A stretch of DNA of 12,765 nucleotides from UBA987 sp047620825 (lineage in GTDB: Bacteria; Bacteroidota; Bacteroidia; NS11-12g; UBA9320): contig JBLHOC010000086.1 in the NCBI GenBank assembly GCA_047620825.1, positions 1 through 12,765 on the forward strand, written 5' to 3'. The translations under genes and the position numbers were made by a program. Numbering within the stretch: position 1 is the first letter of the stretch; the number at the start of each line of letters is the position of its first letter. Below, piece after piece: positions 1-5,603 of this stretch. The notes below the pieces were generated by a model. The model was not told the DNA's origin and ran no database searches. It worked only from the letters and a program-made list of their open reading frames with translations.

Positions 1-2
1 GC

Positions 3-92
3 TTTATTACTGGCCGATTGTTATTTTTGTTTCGCCTGAAGAGTCCCATGTTTGAAAAATTTTTAGTAGAATTCAAAAATATGGGATTCTAA
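3..92 (+). CDS. Possible C-terminal end of an upstream gene (partial)
   Basis: This frame is open from the window edge for 29 codons and ends at TAA (90-92). The predicted tail is a mix of hydrophobic and basic residues, ending EKFLVEFKNMGF, which would suit a short amphipathic C-terminal helix. It has the same orientation as the next gene. Twenty-nine open codons in AT-rich DNA is weak evidence, and the family cannot be recognised from so short a tail. The competing reading is a minus-strand gene starting at 49 and leaving the window on the left. Confidence 0.3.
   Translation, partial: FITGRLLFLFRLKSPMFEKFLVEFKNMGF
40..90. repeat. Long imperfect inverted repeat (hairpin)
   Basis: AGAGTCCCAT (40-49) pairs with ATGGGATTCT (81-90) over ten positions with a single G.U pair. 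Inside it, TTTGAA (51-56) can pair with TTCAAA (72-77), leaving a short asymmetric internal loop and an AT-rich apical loop. It overlaps the stop codon of the possible plus-strand gene end. No T-run follows on either side, so it is not a classic intrinsic terminator. It could be a 3'-end stabilising hairpin, or an operator for a minus-strand gene starting at 49. The pairing is seen directly; the role is inference. Confidence 0.4.
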
Positions 93-212
93 AGGCTTTA
101 TAATTTAGCTACTTTCGGATGCTAGTGTTACTTTTTAAAGTATTTTACATCTTTAGGGAACAATGGAAGTCAATTGCCAACAAAGATTTTATATTGCTTT
201 CATGTTTTTCCA

Positions 213-227
213 AATGTTTCAAACATT
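213..227. promoter_or_regulatory. 15-bp perfect palindrome, operator-like
   Basis: AATGTTT and AAACATT flank a single C, giving a perfect odd palindrome about 80 bases before the start codon at 309. Partial half-sites lie on either side: ATGTTT at about 202 and ACATTA at about 232. The size and symmetry suit a dimeric helix-turn-helix repressor, but no regulator gene is in the window. In AT-rich DNA a chance palindrome is possible. Confidence 0.3.
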
Positions 228-308
228 ACATACATTAGGTTAATTCATGCCTAGGTATAGAAACAAACAAATCTTTGTACTTAAAGTGTTGTAAAAGTAT
301 TCGTCCAA

Positions 309-1928
309 ATGTTAAAATTTAATACCCGGAAAATAATGCGTTTAGCGTCAATTACTTCTGACAAACCAAAAGGTTGGACCTTGATCAGTATGCCTTTAAT
401 CCCACTTTTTGTGTTCTTTATTGAAAGAAGCAATGAATTCTCGTTGATTGGGTTGGTTAAACCAATACTCGTTATTATCATCCTAAGTGTTTTGTTAACT
501 TTCTTTTTAAAGTTTTTCCTAGCTGGTAAATACAATCGCTCATTACTTGCAAATCTTCTTCTTTATTTATTAATTGATTATAGTTCGGTGGCGGCATTAT
601 TTCTAGGCCCTTCCCCTGTTCCACACTTTCTTATTCTTTATGGTGTTTTATGGATACTTCTAGCGATTATTTTGGTTTTGGCATTTAGATATATTAGTTC
701 CTCACTTATTAAACCTATAAAAGTTCTTGGGCTCGTTTCAGTAATTTTTGTTTCGACTTTGGGTATTAAAATCGGACAAGATTTTATGAATACTCTTACA
801 TTAAAGGAAACTGATATTAACACAGATAATCATGCTATAATGAAAGGTGCACTTTTAAAGAAATATCCAAGCATTATTTATATCGTTTTGGACGAATATA
901 CGAGGTCAGACATGTTAAAAAGAGAGTTCGGGTTTGATAATAGTTCGTTCATTGATTCGTTGAAGAATATTGGGTTTAATATATTAAATCAGTCAAGATC
1001 AAATTATTGGACCACTCCATATAGCTTGGCTTCCTCCATGAATATGAATTATCTAGATTCAATGTTAACAAAAGATAACTCTCATTCGTGGGTAACTCTA
1101 ACTAGTTTAATTAATCGAAACGATTTAATAGACACAATTCGTGATTTTGGAGGAAAAGTGTATTCAACAAATGCTTATATAACTCGCAATGTATACTTTG
1201 GGAATTTTGATTCATGCTTACAATTACCAAGTCACTTCGAAAGATTATACGATGTTGGTTATAGTTTTTGGTCAGGAACTGCTTTTCACCCACTTGCAGG
1301 AATTTTATCTCGACATAAAACCAAAGAAATAGCAACAGGACATAAAAGGAAAATTGAAGATGCCTGGCAAAAAGTAAAACAGAACAAGGTTCCTCCCACA
1401 AATAGTTTTGTGTTTGCCCATCTACTTGCTCCGCATCCTCCATTTTTATTCAATGGTGATTTCCACATTAAAGATGGAAATTATATTGGGAGTTATCCAT
1501 TTTTTAATATGAGTAGTATGTCAGATTCATTATGGGTTAAAGGTTATTCTGCTCAAATTGACTATGTAAATCAAAAAGCTTTAGAAGTGATAGATTCACA
1601 GCTTTCTAAATCAATCCAACCAATAATAATTATTCAAAGTGACCATGGAATGAGGAATAAAATCTATCAAAATGGTGATTATAACAAATTTGATTCGGAT
1701 TACTTAATGCGCTTTACTAACTTTTCTGCTGTCTATTTCCCAGATCAAGATTATTCCATGTTGTATGATTCTATGTCAAACGTTAATACGTGGCGGGTCG
1801 TACTCAATAAATATTTTGGTACTGAAATGGAAATGTTGCCAGACCGAAATTTCGATATTGACTTTAATGAACCTTTTAAGTTTATCGACATTACAGATAG
1901 GTTAGACTCCATAGAAAACTCACTTTAA
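309..1928 (+). CDS. Membrane-anchored alkaline phosphatase/sulfatase-fold enzyme
   Basis: The 539-residue protein has about five N-terminal membrane helices (roughly residues 24-39, 46-72, 79-99, 104-127 and 138-156), then a large domain of the alkaline phosphatase/sulfatase superfamily exposed outside the cytoplasm. Landmarks are the first metal-binding Asp (VLDEYTRSD, D195), a candidate nucleophile Thr in NYWTTP (T235/T236), a conserved His cluster (FAHLLAPHPP, H371/H376) and the second metal site (QSDHG, D445/H446). This architecture resembles lipoteichoic acid synthases and phosphoethanolamine transferases, so a role in transferring or removing a phospho- or sulfo-group on lipid or surface glycan is plausible. 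The substrate cannot be read from the sequence. Codon 10 (base 336) is an alternative ATG. The stop overlaps the next gene's ATG by one base. A hand count over 901-1080 gave about 32% G+C, against about 45% in parts of the next gene, which suggests acquisition. Confidence 0.85.
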   Translation: MLKFNTRKIMRLASITSDKPKGWTLISMPLIPLFVFFIERSNEFSLIGLVKPILVIIILSVLLTFFLKFFLAGKYNRSLLANLLLYLLIDYSSVAALFLGPSPVPHFLILYGVLWILLAIILVLAFRYISSSLIKPIKVLGLVSVIFVSTLGIKIGQDFMNTLTLKETDINTDNHAIMKGALLKKYPSIIYIVLDEYTRSDMLKREFGFDNSSFIDSLKNIGFNILNQSRSNYWTTPYSLASSMNMNYLDSMLTKDNSHSWVTLTSLINRNDLIDTIRDFGGKVYSTNAYITRNVYFGNFDSCLQLPSHFERLYDVGYSFWSGTAFHPLAGILSRHKTKEIATGHKRKIEDAWQKVKQNKVPPTNSFVFAHLLAPHPPFLFNGDFHIKDGNYIGSYPFFNMSSMSDSLWVKGYSAQIDYVNQKALEVIDSQLSKSIQPIIIIQSDHGMRNKIYQNGDYNKFDSDYLMRFTNFSAVYFPDQDYSMLYDSMSNVNTWRVVLNKYFGTEMEMLPDRNFDIDFNEPFKFIDITDRLDSIENSL

Positions 1929-2776
1929 TGACCTACGGCGTACGTATGATGATTTGGGCTGGGTTAACCTTCGCCATGATGAATGTCGCGGTGAAGTTAC
2001 TACCTGGCATCCCTTCTTCAGAAATCGTATTCTTTAGGGCAATGGTTTCGCTGGTGCTTTCGGCCTACCTTGTTCGAAGAAAACGCATTTCATTTTTTGG
2101 TACAAACAGATCTGTTCTACTGTTACGTGGTTTGTTTGGGACTACAGCGCTTATGTTTTTTTTTTACACGTTGCAAGTCATGCCGCTAGCATCATCCATG
2201 GTTATTCATTATTTGGCTCCAATTTTTACAGCTCTAATCGCACATTTTTTTCTAAAGGAACGGTTAAAGGCAATACAGTTTTTATTCTTCCTGTTGAGCT
2301 TTGCAGGAATTGTAGTGATGAAGGGATTTGATGAGCGATTGGATTGGATGGATGTAGTTGCTGGTGTCCTCGCAGCACTGTTCAGTGGTGCCGCCTACAA
2401 TTGTATTCGAAAACTCAAGTTCTCAGAGGATAGTCAAGTAATTATTTTGTATTTTCCGATGGTTGCTTTCCCTATTACGTTGGCGTATACTTTATTGGGA
2501 CCTGGCTGGGTATGGCCGTCAACACAAGAATTAGGACTGCTAGTACTCATAGGTGTCTTAACACAAATTGCTCAATATTTTTTAACACGAGCGTTCCAGT
2601 CAGAATTGGCCAACAAAGTCGCGGCTGTTTCAAACCTGGGTGTGATCTATGCGTTGGTTATTGGTTACCTGATCTTTGCCGAAACCTTTTCAAAATGGAG
2701 TATAATTGGTATGACCCTAGTTGTGATCGGTGTTATTTTGAATGTATTTGTTAAACCCAAAGTCCAACCTACTTAA
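1928..2776 (+). CDS. EamA/DMT-superfamily transporter
   Basis: The 282-residue protein is almost entirely hydrophobic, with about ten predicted membrane helices arranged as two homologous EamA units (roughly residues 5-131 and 141-275). A typical end-of-repeat signature, YLAPIFTALIAHFFLKER, lies near residues 94-111, and its counterpart (SNLGVIYALVIGYLIFAE) lies near 234-251. Members export or import small metabolites such as amino acids, purines or nucleotide sugars across the inner membrane; the substrate here is unknown. The ATG overlaps the stop of the upstream gene (TAATG), which suggests translational coupling. Met7 or Met8 (1946, 1949) would also leave an intact first helix, and could be the original start if the upstream gene is a later arrival. 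The 3' end overlaps the convergent hydrolase gene by 8 bases, so no terminator fits between them. Confidence 0.9.
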   Translation: MTYGVRMMIWAGLTFAMMNVAVKLLPGIPSSEIVFFRAMVSLVLSAYLVRRKRISFFGTNRSVLLLRGLFGTTALMFFFYTLQVMPLASSMVIHYLAPIFTALIAHFFLKERLKAIQFLFFLLSFAGIVVMKGFDERLDWMDVVAGVLAALFSGAAYNCIRKLKFSEDSQVIILYFPMVAFPITLAYTLLGPGWVWPSTQELGLLVLIGVLTQIAQYFLTRAFQSELANKVAAVSNLGVIYALVIGYLIFAETFSKWSIIGMTLVVIGVILNVFVKPKVQPT

Positions 2777-3797
2777 GGTGGTTGTTAATGAAGCGGAGTA
2801 TGTCTGCGGCATAAACTGCTCCTTCACCGTTCATCGGACTGTGATCAGAAAATTCATAGATAATCAATTCTTTGTCAGTAGTACCTATCAGTGCTTCTGC
2901 ATCGTATCCTAGTTGTGGCGGTACCACAAAGTCATACTTTCCCCAGAGTAATAAGGTGGGTGTTTTTATTTTATACAAACTGTCTGTAAGGGCAATATCT
3001 TCAATGCCATTGGCCATCAAGGTGTTTGCTGTTTTGCCACCTGCAATGCTACTGGATATCATATCTGTTGGGTTGCGTAAGGGCATTTTAAATTCATCGT
3101 CACCAGCCGTTTTTAGAGCATCTATCAACCCTCCAGCTTTATGGCCATGTTGATTGATTGTTCCTCCTTCATCATCACTGATATTTAGAGTGTCAACACC
3201 ATTTGCAAAGTCTAATATTTCTTTCCAATCAGTTGTGTGATTTCCTTTATCAAACTCCTCCTGACCAATAGCGATAAACATTTTAATAGCTTCCTTATTC
3301 AACTTAGGAATGTCATGTGCGCCATTCGACTCTATCCAACCATTGAATTGACTTTGTCTTTTCTCTGACATCATATACTTTGTGCCATACGTACCACCCC
3401 AACTGTGACCATATAAAAACAGGTTTATGTCTGCACCATATTGATGCTTGAGTAATAAAACCAATTGATCTAAATCATCAAGAAGAAGATCCATATTGAG
3501 AGTCTCATCGTGTTTATTCCCTCTTGAATTACCTTGGCCACGTTGATCCCAATACACGACAGCGATTTCTTTTTCTAGGTCTTCGACATACTGACCTCCT
3601 CGGTATTCTAATCCATTACCGCCTGGGCCACCATGTAATAGAATCATAAATGTGTTGGACGTAATGTTGCCGTATACATACGCCGGCATGTCTGCACCTT
3701 TGTTCCTTAAATATAGCACATCACCTTGCTTTATGCTTGCATCGCCACAGGATATAACTGTAAGAGCGATTATCAGTATCGTTAATATCTTATTCAT
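2769..3797 (-). CDS. Alpha/beta hydrolase lipoprotein (S33 peptidase-like)
   Basis: The 342-residue protein starts with a lipoprotein signal (LTVISC, lipid-bearing C17), so it should act at a membrane surface of the periplasm or outside. The hydrolase fold carries HGGPGG (55-60) as oxyanion motif, DQRGQG (84-89), the nucleophile elbow GHSWGG with S132, the acid D289 in GKYDF and the catalytic H319 in FSDHS. This motif set is that of proline iminopeptidase-like S33 enzymes, though many relatives cleave other amides or esters, so the substrate is open. Its ATG overlaps the last 8 bases of the upstream secreted-protein gene, a strong sign of co-translation. Its 3' end overlaps the convergent transporter by 8 bases. 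No residue of the triad is missing. Confidence 0.88.
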   Translation of the reverse strand: MNKILTILIIALTVISCGDASIKQGDVLYLRNKGADMPAYVYGNITSNTFMILLHGGPGGNGLEYRGGQYVEDLEKEIAVVYWDQRGQGNSRGNKHDETLNMDLLLDDLDQLVLLLKHQYGADINLFLYGHSWGGTYGTKYMMSEKRQSQFNGWIESNGAHDIPKLNKEAIKMFIAIGQEEFDKGNHTTDWKEILDFANGVDTLNISDDEGGTINQHGHKAGGLIDALKTAGDDEFKMPLRNPTDMISSSIAGGKTANTLMANGIEDIALTDSLYKIKTPTLLLWGKYDFVVPPQLGYDAEALIGTTDKELIIYEFSDHSPMNGEGAVYAADILRFINNHLK

Positions 3798-4377
3798 GAT
3801 TCAAAGCTTTTAGTGGGAGGCTTACTCCGAGTTGAAGATAAATACTTGGTACTACGCCCGCATTATAAGGCATTAATAAAAGTACTTGTGGTTTGATATA
3901 GGTGGATATTGGCCTTGGTCGTTTCTTGAAAAAATCTCGACCGACACTGTACGATAGGGAAGGGGCAAAGTAGTTTTGTCCGGCAAACCGAATGCGTTTA
4001 AATGTACCATCTTGTAATTCAAATGTTTTACCAGCGTTGAAACTTCTGACATAGTGCAGGCCGACACCTGTTTCGAATTTCCAATTGGCTGGTTTCATTC
4101 TATGACGTTGCCTAACCAACTCGCAACCAATGCTAAAGTTATTTTCTGTTCGGATTTGATTGTAATAAGTGAACTGAGGCAGAAACAAATTGGATTTGCC
4201 GATTCGTTTTAGTCCCTTCTTCTTATCTTTTTCTTTCGTTTTATTGGTCCATACGAAAGGTTTGGCAATCGTGATACCTGGATGGAACAAATCGTATTGC
4301 GAATAGGCAACACGGTAATCTTGACCGTTAGAAACAAGGCAAGAGCTGAGTAACAATAGACTAATGATAAATCGCAT
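3790..4377 (-). CDS. Secreted beta-strand-rich protein, possible small outer-membrane barrel
   Basis: I do not recognise a named family. The first ATG is at 4377 and gives 195 residues; extending two codons upstream would need a TTG start and runs into the T-tract of the terminator. The N-terminus (MRFIISLLLL...) is a signal peptide, most likely cut after SNG so that the mature protein begins with Gln, which is common in this phylum. A short lipobox reading with C13 (LSSC) is less likely. After a Lys-rich stretch (46-61), several segments alternate aromatic or hydrophobic with polar residues (about 63-73, 81-89, 99-112, 137-146, 158-169, 177-188), as in small outer-membrane beta-barrels. It overlaps the downstream hydrolase by 8 bases. 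An intrinsic terminator ends four bases before its start codon, so expression probably depends on readthrough or on a promoter overlapping the hairpin. Confidence 0.72.
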   Translation of the reverse strand: MRFIISLLLLSSCLVSNGQDYRVAYSQYDLFHPGITIAKPFVWTNKTKEKDKKKGLKRIGKSNLFLPQFTYYNQIRTENNFSIGCELVRQRHRMKPANWKFETGVGLHYVRSFNAGKTFELQDGTFKRIRFAGQNYFAPSLSYSVGRDFFKKRPRPISTYIKPQVLLLMPYNAGVVPSIYLQLGVSLPLKALNHE

Positions 4378-4381
4378 AGGC

Positions 4382-4415
4382 AAAAAAAATCCCGTACAAC
4401 TGAAGTTATACGGGA
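4382..4415 (-). terminator. Strong intrinsic terminator after rplT
   Basis: Read on the minus strand, TCCCGTA pairs with TACGGGA (7 bp), extended by a U.G pair and AAC/GTT with a UUCA tetraloop, then runs straight into eight T. The hairpin begins 21 bases after the rplT stop codon and should end the translation-factor transcript. The T-tract stops only four bases before the ATG of the next minus-strand gene, so it may also act as an attenuator for that gene. On the plus strand no T-run follows the hairpin, so it is one-directional. Confidence 0.9.
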
Positions 4416-4436
4416 CAAATTAAAGTATTTAATTTC

Positions 4437-4781
4437 TTATTTGACGGCTTTTACTACTTGAGCAAAAGTTTCAGGATGATTCATTGCTAAATCAGCAAGC
4501 ACTTTACGGTTAAGTTCGATGTTGCCAGCAATTGCTGCACCCATGAATCTAGAATAACTCATTCCATTCAATCGTGCACCAGCATTGATACGCTGAATCC
4601 ATAATCCTCTAAAAGTTCTTTTCTTCGTTTTTCTGTCTCGGTAGGCGTAACCCCAACCTTTTTCAATAGCGTTTTTGGCTACTGTCCAAACGTTTTTTCT
4701 TCTGCCAAAATAACCCTTGGCATGTTTCATCATTTTTTTCCGACGGCGTCTAGCCGCAACTACATTTACTGAACGTGGCAT
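4437..4781 (-). CDS. rplT: 50S ribosomal protein L20
   Basis: The 114-residue, strongly basic protein is typical of bacterial L20 in length and sequence. It starts MPRSVNVVAARRRRKK, followed by the conserved segments AKGYFGRRK, GWGYAYRDRK and WIQRINAGAR and the C-terminal GNIELNRKVLADLA. L20 binds 23S rRNA early in assembly of the large subunit. It is the last gene of the thrS-infC-rpmI-rplT series, separated from rpmI by 65 bases that contain only short, unconvincing inverted repeats. In some bacteria L20 represses its own operon by binding mRNA; nothing here proves or excludes that. A strong intrinsic terminator follows 21 bases after the stop. Confidence 0.98.
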   Translation of the reverse strand: MPRSVNVVAARRRRKKMMKHAKGYFGRRKNVWTVAKNAIEKGWGYAYRDRKTKKRTFRGLWIQRINAGARLNGMSYSRFMGAAIAGNIELNRKVLADLAMNHPETFAQVVKAVK

Positions 4782-4846
4782 ATTTTCTAATTTGTGACCG
4801 AGGCGCTCGTTATACGATACTTAAGCCTGACCAGGTTAAACATTAT

Positions 4847-5047
4847 TTACTTTCCAATTCTTAATAAGAACTTTACGTTGCTTTCATCAGTTTTGTGAAC
4901 CAAACCACTGTAAGTCAAATTACGTTTTTGCTTCGTGGTCTTCTTGGTTAAGATGTGACGCTTGTACGCTTTGTTTCTCTTAATTTTACCAGAACCTGTA
5001 AGCCTAAATCGCTTTTTGGCACTGGAATTTGTTTTCATCTTAGGCAT
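4847..5047 (-). CDS. rpmI: 50S ribosomal protein L35
   Basis: The 66-residue basic protein matches L35 along its length: MPKMKTNSSAKKRFRLTGSGKIKR at the start, then the HILTKKTTKQKRNL region. It is a small structural protein of the large ribosomal subunit. The gene has a clear ATG and begins ten bases after the infC stop, so it is almost certainly on the same transcript. The C-terminus ends FLLRIGK, in place of the longer basic tail of some proteobacterial L35 proteins. Confidence 0.97.
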   Translation of the reverse strand: MPKMKTNSSAKKRFRLTGSGKIKRNKAYKRHILTKKTTKQKRNLTYSGLVHKTDESNVKFLLRIGK

Positions 5048-5057
5048 CTCTCTATTT

Positions 5058-5597
5058 CTATTTTTTAGGTGCTAACATTATAATCATTTTCTTGCCTTCC
5101 ATCTTGGGCATTTGCTCAAGTTTAGAACAATCCTGCAGCTTTTCTGCAAATTGTAATAATAGAAGTTCTCCTCGCTCTTTATGCACGATTGAACGACCTC
5201 GAAAGAAGACGTATGCTCGTACTTTATTCCCCTCTTGCAGAAACTTTTCTGCGTGCTTTCTTTTAAACTCAACATCATGATCGTCCGTATTTGGACCGAA
5301 CCTGATTTCCTTGACAACAACTTTTTGTTGCTTTGACTTGAGTTCTTTTTGTTTCTTCTTTTGTTCGTATAGAAATTTGTTGTAATCAAGAACTTTACAA
5401 ACTGGTGGTTTTGCATTTGGTGAAATTTCAACCAAATCCAACTCCGCTTCAACTGCCATTTTAAGGGCGTCTGCCAATGCTACAATTTGTGGTTCCCCAT
5501 CACCAACAAGGCGAATTGGGTCAACTCTGATGTGTCGGTTAATCCGATGGAGGGCTTCCTTTCTTTTTCTAGGCCCTTTTGCTTTAACTCTTTTCAA
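5058..5597 (-). CDS. infC: Translation initiation factor IF-3 (TTG start)
   Basis: The 179-residue protein is a complete IF-3. The N-domain carries HRINRHIRVDPIRLVGD and LDLVEISPNAKPPVC, a Lys-rich linker follows (about residues 78-95), and the C-domain begins KEIRFGPNTDDHD and ends EGKKMIIMLAPKK. IF-3 binds the 30S subunit, prevents premature subunit joining and checks start-codon pairing. The frame opens right after the thrS stop (TAG AAA TTT TTG) and contains no ATG before the conserved domain, so TTG at 5597 is the best start. An ATT at residue 19 lies inside the conserved RIN motif and would cut the protein. In E. coli infC starts at AUU and IF-3 represses it; UUG is, to my knowledge, not discriminated against in that way, so the same control should not be assumed. 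Confidence 0.96.
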   Translation of the reverse strand: MKRVKAKGPRKRKEALHRINRHIRVDPIRLVGDGEPQIVALADALKMAVEAELDLVEISPNAKPPVCKVLDYNKFLYEQKKKQKELKSKQQKVVVKEIRFGPNTDDHDVEFKRKHAEKFLQEGNKVRAYVFFRGRSIVHKERGELLLLQFAEKLQDCSKLEQMPKMEGKKMIIMLAPKK

Positions 5598-5603
5598 AAA
5601 TTT

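Larger units (their letters stand above)
1..308. other. Left-edge, mostly non-coding AT-rich region
   Basis: No complete gene is visible here. On the plus strand, one frame stays open from base 3 to a TAA at 90-92 and could be the tail of an upstream gene (separate entry). On the minus strand, an ATG at 49-47 opens a frame that runs off the left edge and would begin MGLFRRNKNNNRPVIK. It is preceded by a perfect TAnnTTTG element (TATTTTTG, minus strand, 81-74), with a spacing to the ATG similar to that seen at hmgA. The two readings are mutually exclusive and the sequence alone does not settle which is right. The rest (93-308) is the presumed promoter and leader region of the gene at 309. It contains a 15-bp palindrome, but I could not find a convincing TTG/TAnnTTTG pair directed towards 309. 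Confidence 0.6.

Noticed and set aside
1..49. Minus-strand gene start at 49 (MGLFRRNKNNNRPVIK...) running off the left edge
   Set aside because: Only 16 codons are visible and the residues are largely dictated by A-rich DNA. The TATTTTTG element upstream is suggestive, so it is noted in the region entry but not called as a gene.
2512..2754. An 80-residue open frame inside the EamA transporter gene, and similar internal or antisense frames in thrS, hmgA and the sulfatase-fold gene
   Set aside because: These lie wholly within well-supported genes, have unnatural residue composition and show no separate start context.
4378..4383. Extending the secreted-protein gene to a TTG at 4383
   Set aside because: This adds only two residues, places the start codon against the terminator T-tract, and a good ATG lies at 4377 directly before the signal peptide.
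4782..4846. An L20-type autoregulatory leader between rpmI and rplT
   Set aside because: Only short inverted repeats (CCTG/CAGG, CGAG/CTCG) with tiny loops are present, and I cannot match them to a known L20-binding structure.
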